Of a DNA stretch of 64,000 nucleotides, positions 44,446 to 55,865 are shown piece by piece. Below the pieces are notes generated by a model, which made no database searches, was not told the origin of the DNA, and saw only the letters and a program-made list of their open reading frames with translations. A program made the position numbers and the translations under genes. This DNA is from Takakia lepidozioides (Eukaryota > Streptophyta > Takakiopsida > Takakiales > Takakiaceae). The stretch is taken from assembly GCA_030704615.1 (NCBI GenBank), contig CM060733.1, positions 26,102,001-26,166,000 of the forward strand, written 5' to 3'. How positions within the stretch are numbered: the stretch's first letter is position 1; each line of letters begins with the position of its first letter.

Positions 44446-47400
44446 TTAGAAAATACGAGGGATAATTTTGTACGGCACTCGTTTGCAGTAGGCGTCCCAA
44501 TACTTATGATACTTGAATTTGCATCGTTTGTCATCAATTCTGGAGCGATTCACCAGGAGAGCCGCCATGAAGGCTACATGGAAGTATGGCATCGCCTGCA
44601 CAACCCAACCTCCATAAGAAACTTCATAACACCCACCACGTAGGACCATGCTGACGATTCTGCAAGTCATGTACCGTCCAAATCGAGAAACAGCCATCTC
44701 ATCCTTACCGTCCTTTCCGAATACTAGAACAAACTAACCTCTAAAAACATCCAAAAGTCCGTGAAGTCCTCCCAACATAACGGAGTCACATTCCTGCAGT
44801 CCTAGGGGGAGATTCCTGCAGTATTATTTTCCTGAATTGTGGATCAAGGGAAGAAAGTGCATACGTGTCTGAAGAGAGCCGGCAGGGTCCAGAAGAGGGC
44901 GGCACCAATTTCAGGGGCATAGTGAAAGTGGCGGGCAATGCCCCACCTGTCATGGCCCAGATGCCGTTAGCAGCAACCCACCGGAGGATGATTCAGCAAA
45001 AACCATCGTCTATAGTTACGACTGAATGCAAGGTCTTGCCGACTTACTTACAGCTAACAAAAAGAGAATACGAAACATAACCGCCCAGTATGTTCAGCGA
45101 AAGGATCCACTTTATTCTAATCAAAGACGAAAGTAGAGAGATTACTCACCAGCCACCTGTGAGCACCAGACTTTGCTTGTGCTCTCCCCTCTCAGTGACA
45201 TAGTGGATTTGAATCTGAGTTCACACACCCATCCTCTCCAACATAACTTAGTGTGCCCAAATTCTGACTACGCTATATCTCATCATGGTGTTTGACCCGA
45301 CCCAAACTATCACATTCATTAAAAGAAAGATCACAACTCAACAGATCACAACTTCTAGAGAACCAGGGAAACTTCGTTCTGAAGTAACTTCAGACACATA
45401 CTTCAATGTGTAGAGCATAGGAGAGCAGTCTGGCAGACCTTGCTGGGAACCTTCCCCCAGATTCTGCATTTGCCGTGTTGTTGGCGGAATAGTTGTCGTT
45501 GCCTATCACAGTCATAAACGGCATAGATGCATGCCAACCCACTTGCAAACATTGCAAATGCCACCTGTGCCGCCGCAGCCTCGTCAGTTTGAAAGAAATG
45601 AAGTCCACAACACCCTCAAAAAACGTGTCTGGTTGCATAAGCGTCAAACGAATTAATTTCTGTTCTTGTAGAGTGATCAGACCTCTGCTAGCAGCCTGTT
45701 ATATAATAGCTTGAAGATCTCCTCTATCCATGTCAAAATGAATCTCTAATGGGTTAAAGAGTATACTCCTCGGCCGAGATGAATTGGATGGGACACCAGA
45801 TACAATGCTGGCGACGTGTAAATTGAAGGGATCCACACCATGCAACTCCAGATAACGAAGAACCCGGCTGCAAACCCCAATCATCCAAGGGAGTCTTAGT
45901 GTGTACAGACAATGCCTGTACATGCTGTTATTTGGGCATTGAACCAGAGCATGTAAGGCTCCCATTGTAACACATCACTATTTAAGGAGGTGTTAAGGAG
46001 GGAATGAATAAATGAATGCTCATTGGGCACACACCACGATCATGGGCAATATCCATAGAGCTCCAGAAGCCTGACTCCCACCAGAAGAACTTCGTGATAT
46101 ATATCATCATCAGCGCGGACGTCACCAACAGCGAATCTGAAATTTTTCCTTGTGTTTCATGCTGTCCACCATATGCTTCAGTGTTAGTATTTTTGAAGTC
46201 CTGGAGGAAAAGTGATGAGCGGTGGGGTAGATGGTCAAACAGACCTCACCGACAGAGCTGAAATGGCAAGTGCAGTGCAGTGCAATGCCAACTAGTTCTG
46301 CGGCAATCCAGTGACCCCAAATTGTATAGTTGATTTATTCCCACACCCCAGCCTCTTGTGAGACCCTCCAACCCTCAACTTTCTGGTAGCACATGACATT
46401 GAACATGTGGAAAATCTCTTTGATTAGCATCATTGAACCATCCTCGAATGGACATAACTTAGCTCAAACAGAATTAAATGGGTATAAACGAGAACCTACC
46501 TGTTTGATGGCGTAACTGATGACAATGATGGCCCAGGACATCATCCCAAAGCGACATGCTGTAAAGACCTTGATATCAAAATGCCTTGAAATCCTGGGGT
46601 GCAACTCCATTCCCTGCCCATCCCACACACATATTATGTCCTTCATGTTTCTGAAGTTTTGTCAATTTGCTTCCTGCTCACAGTTGGAAGTTGGATGGTA
46701 GCCTGCCTATGTTATTTCCTGGATTCCACTTGTCATTGAGATTAGAGGTCTACAATCCATGATAAAGCACAAGTTAGGACATATTATCAGCTTAAGAAAT
46801 TCCCTCATGAACCTAGACTAAGGGGTCTACTGCCTTTCAGAAAATCAGCAACAAGCGAGTATATAAGGAGAGAAGTGACAATTGATCTGTGTGCCTTACT
46901 AGTCCAGACAGCCGTAGTGCACTTACCCAGAAAAAGTCAGCAAGGATGTTGCCAGATGAGCCCCAATCTGAAGATGAAGGTGCCATATGACCCTGTCCAG
47001 ATAGGTACCAATCCACCACTGTCAGCTCATACAGCACTTCCCTCAACCACCAAGCAACCATCAAACTCACCAATTCAGAGTCAACTACAAAATTGGACTC
47101 ACTTTGAAGTAGAGAAAGATGCAGATGGCAAAGCTCCCCATGATTAGCACAGACAGAATCTCGCCTATTTGGTCATAAACAATGCCTGGATTGAACCACC
47201 GCTCCCTGTTACACACACCTCCCAATGTTTTTATGGTTAGCACATTGCAGCCAACCAAATTGCCCCACAAAGCAAGACCTTCACTGTGGGCACATGCTGT
47301 GGGAAACCCACCAACAATCATCTGTCCACTGCTTCAAGAGCAAGAACTACTTTGAGCTTGAGGATGCAGAGATAGAGAGCTTCAAAGCGTGTGTGTGAGA

Positions 47401-49787
47401 TCGAAATTTTGCTTATAATGTCTGCGGTAATAGACAATTGTAGGAAGGGCAGTGAAAGAAGAAATGTTCTTCACTTTTGATTCCCCTGTTGTTCCCAGTG
47501 CAAGCAGGGCGTAGGCAATCCTCACGTTGAGAAGAGAGAGAAAAAGTTCTTTTGCAGGGCTAGAAGAAGCCTATGAGACAATGTGGAGAGAGAAGAAAAT
47601 TAATCACATCAACCAACTGAAAGTTGCAAGTAAGACTGGAGAATCGGATTTCAACAAAATTTGCAATGAGGGAGAGTCTTACCTCCAAAGACAGTAGTAA
47701 ACAGCTAGTGTTGTCAAGTACGCAGGAAATCCATTTCTCTGCAAAGAAATTAGCAAGTCTCACTTCAGTTCTCTGTGATTCGATCCCATTAGCACTGGTC
47801 CCATTAGCTCTACCTTGAAGTGTTGTGCATGTTATGGAGTTTCTTTTGGGCTGCTTCTGGCTTCACTCTGTCTTATGTTCTCTTTCTTGTTTCTTATTTC
47901 CTTTTGTCCCATGAGCTCTTTGAGGTTTCTGTGGACGTTACAAAGTTCCATTTCATTTCTTCCTGTGGACATCTTAACCCTTCTCAACGTTGCCTACAAG
48001 ATCATAGCAAAGGCGCTAGCCCTTAGACTGCAACCTTTCCTCCCAGCTCTCATTAGACCTAACCAAACAGGATTTATCAAGGGTAGATACATCATGGACA
48101 ACCTTCTTCTTGCTCAAGAGATCCCTCACTTTGCCCTTAGAACTCAACAAACATGTCTTCTGCTCTCCTCTGGACCCCTTGTACAGTACAAAGTTTCTTT
48201 TCTCTCTTCTGGATTTGTTCCTCTCTCATGTTCTTCCATTTTGTCCCATAAGCTCTATGAGCTTTCCGCGGACGTTATAAAGCACCATTTCATTTCATTT
48301 CATTTCTCTTGAGTAAGCAATTATGTGAGTCTGTTTCTTTTGGTCCTATAGGCCATTAACTAGGCAGTTGTTTCTGTGTACATATAATTTTTCTTTTTCC
48401 CTTTATTCGTTCCATGCTCCTGTTTGACTGCTTTGGGCTTCTGTGACGTTAGGAAGTTCAATTCTTTCCCTATATTTTCAAACTTTATAAACCAGAAAAA
48501 TGGCATGATAAGATGGAAAAGACTACTGAAGTTGGAACAACCTTGAACGTAGGGCGGTTCCCAGTAGGAGAAACCGGGCCTAAGCAGCGTTCACCAGGCA
48601 GCAACATGAGCAGCAACGCCTCAAAGGCTGCAAAGGAGGCAATCAGTTTACTTGCCCGGAGGGTGGGGCGTGGCCAGACATCAATGAATGCCTTCAAACC
48701 CTTGGCATAAAAGAAGGCATAAGATTTTGCAACCGCACCATCCATGTGCACCATTGTGTACCACCTGCAGGACCATAACCAAACACCATGCCTTCCATCA
48801 CCAAATTGCACCAAACCCTGAACTAAAGAGTCTGTGTGACGGATCCCTGTTTAGTGGTATCGTCGAAATATGTTCCTCACAGTCATGGGCAAGAGAGAAA
48901 CAGAGCAGAGATAAAGAGATAGTCTCATATTCCAGGGTATATTCTGCTTGCCAGCACGAATTGAAATACTCTCAAGAGTTGCTGTATGGACCTATCATTT
49001 GTGAGCATCGAATGGAGCATGGTGTGTTATCCAAAGTCGACAGTACGCATCTATGAAAGGAGCCAGGGACTGGATGAGGGGAAGCGGCAAGGAGAAGAAA
49101 AGATAGACCAAGAGGGATATGAAGAAATCTGGCTTTCCTTGACCTTGTGGAAAGGGAGAAATGGACGGCAATTTATGGTGCACCCTGCAGGCAGGTCAAG
49201 AGCACAATTGCACCAATTCTTGCTGAGTCTGCCTGAGACCACATTTGTAACTCTTGACTACCCTAACAAGCATTGAATCCATACACTGGTAAGTTATTGT
49301 CCATAAATCTTTCTCTAATCTGTGAGGAGTAACAGTGGATGAAAGGAGACAGGGTTCGACTTGGCTAATACTAGCCTGCATAGTGACAGCTACTGGGAGC
49401 ACTTTTGCGAAATAATGTCCCTGAGGAAGTCACAGTGGATACGAGGTGCTTAGAGCTGCTCTTTATCGCCGATGATGAACGGGAAAGGAATTAGAGTGCA
49501 GGTAAAGAAGTTTCTGAGAAAACCTGAGCCCAGCCACAGAAAGAAGACTTGCTGAATTGAAGAGAACTAGAGGCGAAATAGAGGGAAACCTAATCTCAGG
49601 ACGGAAGGAAGGTAACAGGGGAAGTGCGAGGGAGAACTTGCATGAAAATGACGAAGGGCGGAGATAATGTCATCATGGCAAGCATGGCGGCATGCTTGAC
49701 TGGCTTGGAATGCGCTCCTGGCAGCCTTTGAAAATTTGATGGCTTCGATTTCCTGCTCAACGACCGACTGCGCCGCCTCCACCCCAT
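44446..49787 (-). CDS. DWF5: 7-dehydrocholesterol reductase / sterol delta-7 reductase
   Basis: Twelve exons: 49787-49642, 48764-48542, 47738-47683, 47205-47103, 46992-46927, 46613-46500, 46161-46035, 45867-45767, 45564-45439, 45214-45150, 44946-44865, 44595-44446. All phases fit, giving 452 aa and a TAA stop, close to the family's usual 430-475. The enzyme reduces the delta-7 double bond of sterols with NADPH in the ER membrane, in phytosterol and brassinosteroid-precursor synthesis. Recognisable blocks: WYTMVHMDG, DVWPRPT, SPTGNRP, FNPGIVYDQIGEI, MAPSSSDWGSSGN, FDIKVFT-CRFGMMSW, TKFFWWESGFW-SMDIAHDR, WIPSIYTSP, YDCDRQRQ, WGIARHFHYAPEI and a C-terminus with KRVPYKIIPRIF. Intron 1 is GC-AG (GCAAGT donor); the other introns are GT-AG. 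Intron 2 carries a LINE relic. A W replaces the usual S in SSSDWG. Confidence 0.95.
47860..48300 (+). pseudogene. LINE RT scrap between direct repeats, inside DWF5 intron 2
   Basis: The plus-strand frame at about 47968-48125 reads LTLLNVAYKIIAKALALRL, LIRPNQTGFIKGR and MDNLLLAQE, which is the non-LTR RT region after YRPI. It is flanked by two diverged copies, about 338 bp apart, of a block with TTTGTCCCATGAGCTC and GGACGTTACAAAG (near 47903 and 48241). The scrap is antisense to the host gene. Confidence 0.75.
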
Positions 49788-50072
49788 CTTGCTCGCCCCG
49801 AACTTCTCTGTGTTTCTGCTTGCCTATCGACTCCTGCTAAAATCCTCCGGAATTCTCCGCACGCCCCACGGAATTAAGGATTGCGCAAACCCATTGCACT
49901 CGAGCAACAACCACGACGGGTAAGTCTACACCACCACATCTCGTACCCTCCCTCCTTCTCACGCAAACACCTCGCTGTAGTCACGTAATCGTGGAACCCA
50001 GTGATGGTACCCCCACATTTTGCAAATTTCTCGTCCCCCGACCCAGTACTTGTTGCAGCGCCCGACGGAGCA
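49788..50072. promoter_or_regulatory. Candidate promoter of DWF5, possibly bidirectional
   Basis: This is the short interval between the minus-strand DWF5 start and a plus-strand open frame with a transit-peptide-like start at 50073. It is C-rich on the plus strand. No TATA box is evident. Confidence 0.4.
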
Positions 50073-50487
50073 TGGCGACGACGGCAGCTTCATGGCTTCT
50101 CTCCCGCGCGATCTCTGTGGCTCTCCCTCGCAGAATCCTGCACAGCTGCTGCGCCTCTCTCGATCCCGCGCCTGCAGCCTCTGCAGATCGCTTTGCCAAG
50201 AGTTTCCTCCCCGACTCTTTGCGTCCCGTCACCCCGCCCCACCAACCGTCGTCTGCCCCTTCCCCGCATTCGGACTCTTTGTCAGTTGCTCCTCCCTTCC
50301 ACTCAATACTCCAAGGGTTCCACACAGAATCGGCAGACCCGGCCCGCTCCCTGGCGTTACAAGACGGGGCTGCATATTCTGTGCACATACTAATCCATAT
50401 GCATATACGTGCAGAATCTGCCATCCTGGCAGATTATGTTGCTGAATCGGCAGTGGGGTTTGGCAGGCCGATACTGCCACATAATTG
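50073..50487 (+). CDS. Possible first exon with organelle-targeting-like N-terminus
   Basis: The frame starting MATTAASWLLSRAIS is rich in Ala, Ser and Arg and poor in acidic residues for about 40 residues, as in mitochondrial transit peptides. It is followed by a Pro/Ser-rich stretch and FHSILQGFHTES. The frame is open further upstream to Met 49991. I could not find a second exon or a convincing donor, so this may be the first exon of a divergent gene or a GC-rich chance frame. I do not recognise the product. Confidence 0.3.
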
Positions 50488-50799
50488 AGCCCTAGACCTG
50501 CAGAATATGCAGCCCGGGTGGTAACGTACTGGAGAACGGTCAGGGCCGGTCCATTCTGCCACTGAGCTGCCTGGCCGTGAATTTTGGCGAGGCCGGGAGG
50601 CCGAGATCAATCTCAGTGCTGCATTGCATGATGTGATGCTATTTTGTACATAACTTAGCTTTTGACCTGATTTGCTTATGTGTCACATTCTGATTGCATT
50701 TGAGCAGGCCTGCTACTAACCGCAGCCAGCGACCCTGCCCCTCGTACCAACGATTTGGATGTAAAATTGAAAACTGTGGATGAAAATTGCTTAAAAGAC

Positions 50800-51435
50800 T
50801 AGGCTATGTACGATATCCACCAAGACGAGCCTGGCACATGGCCAGGTTAGGGACTGGTATCCAGTATCCACCAATGTTGGTATTGGACTGAGCACCTGGT
50901 ATCAACCCTGGTATCAGAGAACAGACCAGCCTGTCCTAGATCTGAGATACCTAGTCTGATACCAGTGCACAGACGAGGTAGGTTTTGGAAAAATTGATGC
51001 AGACCAGACCAGCCTGGTATAATTCATTGTTCATACTAGCTCCGCGCGTTTGCAGCCGTCACTCCACTGGTATCAATGCTTACTGTTGTGACATTTAGGG
51101 AGATTTTGTGCACTATGGCAGCCATTTCACAGCTTAGGGTAGGTGATTTGTTGGGCGCACATTCATTTCTTTCAAGGTCTTGTTGGTGCTTCACTAGTTT
51201 ATGTCATGAACTTGAATCTGGTTTGATACCAGAGGTCATCATTGATATCAGCTGGTATTAGCTAATCACACCTGTATTGATACCATTTCATAAGTCATTT
51301 ACAATGCCTTCATTACAGATACCTGGTATGTAAGTTCAACCAATTCTCTGGTACCAATTTCCACCTAGTACTTCATTTTTGCAGCCACCCATATTCCAGG
51401 ACCAGCCTGGTATCACAAATTGGCAATACCAGACC
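50800..51435. repeat. Dense TGGTATC / GATACCA words
   Basis: About 20 copies of CTGGTAT or its complement ATACCAG occur in both orientations in 630 bp. Some form small palindromes (ACCAGCCTGGT at about 50927, 51019 and 51400). There is no fixed period. Confidence 0.6.
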
Positions 51436-52216
51436 AACACTGGTATAGAAGATGCCTCATGCAGTACAACTCAATTGATCTAAAAATACTGTCCTCACTT
51501 ATCAAAATATATAACATAATAATAATCATAAAGTAAAACAAATGAATGGTACGTGCAAGCCCTGCCCTCTTGTTATGTGCTAGCCCTAAGACAATGCAGT
51601 TTAAGAAAAGGCACCTTTCTCAATACTGCTTATTATTTATTCAAACCTCCAGCAGTGATACCTCTCAACTTGTGGATTGCTCTCAATAATATGCAAGAGC
51701 TCTTTATTATTATTTAATTTGATTAACAGGGCATCCGCCCACTTTTTTTTTTTTTTTTTTTAAAGCTTCCCAATCACTTATGATAACCCCTAGGTGGTTA
51801 AAGCGATATGGTTCATGTATCATTCTTTTGCAAATAGGTGTAAATCCGTTTCATACTATTTCATGAAAAAGGTGTAATTGATGATCACTTTGTTACAGCT
51901 CTGCTCAGGCTATACCCTTGCCGGTGTGAAAATACCTTCAAGTTTAAGCCACTGTAAGGCTCAAGGCACTCTGAAGGCTCCAGACAAGGATGGTGGACAC
52001 CTTACATATATTGATTGTGGGCTTTAATGCATGTGGCTCTCTTGGCCAAGAGTCAAATTGATAGACTGCCCTTCAACTCTGTTCCCTGTTCTCCAAAAAC
52101 AAAAACAAAAAAGGACTGGTGTAAGTGGCTCTAGTTCGCCCCTGAAGTTTACCACATTGGATTTTTACAGGGTACCACATGGCTTCATTGAGCTTGTCAG
52201 AAATGTGGATACTTCT
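51436..52216. other. Intergenic interval
   Basis: No gene seen. It contains a T run of about 18 at 51744 and low-complexity AT-rich sequence. Confidence 0.5.
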
Positions 52217-52696
52217 TCAAGAGACCACTGGAATCTCAACAACATCAGAGTCATACTTGACCAAGCTTCGCCAAATTTGTTTCCAACTTTGATTCATTGA
52301 GATGAACAACAATACAGGAGCCATGTCTTTCAGTTTTGCCTCCTTAGTACGAAGCATCTCAAAAAATGGCTTCACTTGCTTGACCACTTCTTCTCTGCTC
52401 GTCACAGGCTGGCTATCACAATCCTCAACAACCTTGATCCATTTCCATATGAGCATCTTTGAAGCAACATCGACATTGTCCAACTCCAAAACCCGGAGGC
52501 CCTTTTGCAAGATCTTTAGAAGCTTCTGTTCAGTCACAACAAGTTCAGGTTCTAGCCAACCTGAATTATCTTTGAGGTCATCCCATCTGTACATCACAAT
52601 TTTTTCGGATCCTTTTCCTTCCAAGTCTACTCGTGCTCTGATGTTATCTATCTCAAGCCACTTAGGTGGGATGGAAACTTGGCTAGTCATTGCCAC
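52217..52696 (-). CDS. Hypothetical 159-aa single-exon protein
   Basis: An uninterrupted minus-strand frame from MAMTSQVSIPPKWLE to a stop at 52217. It is rich in Lys, Glu, Val and Leu, with a predicted mostly helical middle and several Trp residues (WLE, YRWDD, IWKWIK, MNQSWKQIWRS). There is no signal peptide or membrane segment. I do not recognise it. It could be the last exon of a larger gene, a retrocopy, or part of an unknown mobile element. The composition is more protein-like than that of its neighbouring frames. Confidence 0.4.
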   Translation of the reverse strand: MAMTSQVSIPPKWLEIDNIRARVDLEGKGSEKIVMYRWDDLKDNSGWLEPELVVTEQKLLKILQKGLRVLELDNVDVASKMLIWKWIKVVEDCDSQPVTSREEVVKQVKPFFEMLRTKEAKLKDMAPVLLFISMNQSWKQIWRSLVKYDSDVVEIPVVS

Positions 52697-53517
52697 TTAA
52701 AAGATTGCTGTGCTAGGCTGTCCTCACTATCTGGACAGTTGTTGATGCTCCGGAAGAGTTTTACCAGAAGCATTTTCAGAAAAAAAAACAGTACCTACAC
52801 ATAGGAAGAACTCCTTGCAGAGGACTTGGAACTTAGGCCTAGCAGAAGATAGAGTGATAAACTGCAGCCTGTGGGCAGCCCCACTGTCAAGAAAGTTATG
52901 GCTACATAACATAACTGCACTCAATACAAATGAATAGTATCACTTAGCTATATGTAGAGAGCAGCAGGGACAGACTCATCCATTCAATGGGACTGAATGT
53001 GGGAAACAGGCATGAGAATATCTCATGGCTCCATCACAAGGGAGCAAAAATGTTGGAAAGCATTTAAAAGTTGAAAGGCACAATGTTTCCACACAAATAA
53101 CTGCATCAGAGGTACATATGACAACTATTTACAACATTCCCAGTTTCACTATTCCCACCTCTTCTTCCATTCAAACAACAAAGATAGTGTTTCCCAAGAT
53201 CTCTTCACCCTATCAACTCTCTCTCAATACAGGTACAATTAGACGCCTCAATTCACCAAGGGGTAAACCTACCTGTACCTTGACAAAGTTTTTCCGTTTG
53301 AAATAGCCTCGAGGCCATCAGAGGCCACAGCAGATTGTTGCACCCTCAATACTAAAGGTGAAGCCTACAATGTACTCGATGAAACACAGGGAAATATGCT
53401 AGATTAGTATCAATAGTTTGGGAATCTGGGATAATTGGGCCAGATATTGAGACTGCAAATGTTATATCCAGAATATGTCAGCATACAAAGGCAGGGTGTC
53501 GACTAGAGGAAAGGATG
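52697..53517. other. Intergenic interval
   Basis: No gene that I can support. It likely includes the 3' UTR of the DUF212 gene on its right side. The plus-strand frame at 53025-53306 has no motif. Confidence 0.5.
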
Positions 53518-55832
53518 CTAGGTTGTGAGCCCTACTGATGAAATGAGGTGTAGTGAGTAGGAGATCAAACACCCCAACAATGCCCCAGCAGCCACCTGCA
53601 GGCAGCACAGTACCACATTTCAATGCTTCCAGAGAATCAGTACTACTCTCAATACCTCAGCAAAGACTCCTAAAGAGCTCCATAGCCTCATTTCAACACA
53701 AAAAAACTGCTCTCAGACCTGAGAGGAAGACAAAAGTGCTTTCATAGTTGACCTCATGTGGAGGTGCCATGACCAGAGGCCACACAAGAGGATTCACTTG
53801 TTTTAAGACCCATATTCCTTTTATTCGTCCTGGCCACACCTCGTCCGAAAATTCACAAGGGCCAGCGCTCCGGGGGGTCGGCAACCAGAAAACCTATTCA
53901 CTGGGACACCTGCAGGGAGCATGGGTTCGCGATATAATACAAAGTCTCACCTGTGGAGGGGTATGTCCAAGAAACTCTCGAAGAGGCCGTGAATCAGAGA
54001 GCGGGTGCTCTGGTGGCAGCTCATAAACTATTTGATTCAAGACCTGTACCAGTTCATCACTTGTCAACAGACAGGGCCTGGAATTTAGCAATAAAATCAC
54101 AATTAGTGGCAAGGCTCGCTCTGGTATTGACACACATAGGGAAACACAAAAAACATACATAGAAGGCTGTAGATCACTCTGACCAGAGAACCAAAAGAGG
54201 TGGTACCAAATCCCGAAGGGAGAGAGACAGAACAAGAAAAGGGGGTGAACCTCAGCTTGTCGGCCAGCTTGCAGTCTGACACCCGACGCATCATACATCA
54301 CCTGCAATACCATCCTTGCACAATCAGCCAGCATGTAACCTTTTTCCCTCCTCCCTCCCATAGAAAGGTAAAATCCTCCCCCTCTGCATATCTCACTGCT
54401 GGTCTGTCTTGTCCCTCTTGAAAAGTGTCTTCTCAAAAGTCCATGAGCCACACACACCACACAGAGCATACCACACAGGCCAACACCAAGGCAATCGAAA
54501 AGAGGGATCCGCCTGGTCCATCGCGCAGGCCAATGGAAACAGCAAGTCCCATCACCGTGGCAGAGTGAGAGGATGGCATGCCCCCAGACCCATACAATCG
54601 CTTCACATCCCACCGCTTCTCCTTGTACCTGCTCACCTTCCCCGCCCCCAAATCCCACCCTGCCTGTCAGCACTTCAGCAATGTACCCATTTCCCTGACA
54701 TGTTATCGAAGGAGGATCATTTATCTAACCTTGCAGGATTTCTCTGATCTCAGCTGGGACATAGAACTTAGTCACCTCCTGAGACTCTAGAATGGCAAAA
54801 CTTGATGCCACCCCAGTTTGGGTTTCTGAATATTGCATGCAACAGGTGTCTTTACTTCCGGCATCCTGCGAGCTTCAATCCTTGTAGAAGATTGAATGAT
54901 GGGTCTACATCTGGAGGGTAATACAAACCCTGACAGGCTAGAAGCTTGTCAACCTTCACTAATCCCCCAAGGCATAATGAGCCCAATAAGTCGCTAAGAG
55001 CTTAGATTATGCAAAGATAGTTTGGCTTAATATTTTGACACAATCAGGAGGATGACCTAGCTTAGTGTTTTGCATTAGACTGCTTCTGTTTTTCATAGGA
55101 CAGAGGGAGGACATGTGAGATCTGAGGGAGACCAAAGTACTCATTGACCATTCAATGTGGGCTTCAGCTGCACATACCCAACTGCAATAGACCTCCCAAA
55201 GATCACTCAAGTTGGGTCATAGGGCTCAACCCAGAGTCCATTGGGCTCGAGCAAGGGAACACAATAGCAATACGGATATAGGGACTTCGATGCACGAGCT
55301 AGTATAGAGATGGCGGTAAAAAAAACTCATTTCAACACTATGAGGCCGCAGATGGGACAGTGCCAGTCTGTCTCATTACATCTAACAAGGGCTAAAGAAG
55401 CCAGAGAATAGAACAAATGGCGGAGCACCTCTTCCACTAACTGTATCGTACAGAGGTATGGCCACTTCCCCAGCCCAACCTCTTTTCTTTTCATGGACAA
55501 AAAACCATACAAGTACCAGGGAAAGTTGGAAAATTCACTGAATGGGAAACCGCCAACAGAATACCCCAGCACATCACATGAAGGAAAAACTGTGTTAGGT
55601 CACAACTCAACTGCACCTAAATCTGCGGAAGGCTGAGAGACAGACAGACTGCAACTGAGGGACGGAAGTACCAGGTGGTCAAGACTTTAAGAGACTGCGC
55701 CACAGCGAAGGAGAGAAAGGCAGCAAGAAGCGGCTGGTTGGTGAACATAGATGCCGCCCCATAGTGTGAATTGGCCAACGATGCATGCGATGCAGCGGCG
55801 TTCGCATCCCCTGCCACTGCCACTCCCTCCAT
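53518..55832 (-). CDS. DUF212 / acid phosphatase-vanadium haloperoxidase-related membrane protein
   Basis: Five exons: 55832-55672, 54628-54472, 54301-54251, 54043-53951, 53595-53518. All are GT-AG and in phase, giving 179 aa. It follows the small plant and bacterial DUF212 (YuiD-like) family. The first helix lies around LLAAFLSFAVAQSLKV, then KEKRWDVKRLYGSGGMPSSHSA (motif GMPSSHS), GLRDGPGGSLFSIALVLACV, MYDASGVRLQAGRQAE, LNQIVYELPPEHPLSD and LREFLGHTPPQVAAGALLG. The PSSHSA motif is the PAP2-like signature; biochemical activity of plant members is unclear. Probably an organellar or ER membrane protein (inference). The last residues, HLISSVGLTT, look longer than the usual family end. Confidence 0.93.
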
Positions 55833-55833
55833 G

Positions 55834-55862
<29 letters not shown>
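55833..55862 (-). promoter_or_regulatory. (GA)n tract in the DUF212 5' leader
   Basis: About 14 CT units on the plus strand, that is, GA units on the coding strand, end right before the start codon. GA repeats in plant leaders are common BPC/GAGA-factor sites. Similar tracts sit at 59741-59770 and 60091-60114 in PEX13. Confidence 0.55.

Positions 55863-55865
<3 letters not shown>

Noticed and set aside
44860-44950. Frameshift in DWF5 (LLLTASG then stop before the WGIARHF block)
   Set aside because: The apparent break is an intron end with CTAAC branch-like sequence and CATGACAG; the true preceding exon is 45214-45150, ending in LTGGW.
48485-48814. 110-aa frame starting MVQFGDGRHG as a separate gene
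   Set aside because: Only the part from WYTMVHMDG on is coding; it is exon 2 of DWF5 with an intron upstream.
49981-50424. 147-aa minus-strand frame
   Set aside because: No motif; lies in a GC-rich stretch opposite the transit-peptide-like frame and upstream of the DWF5 start.
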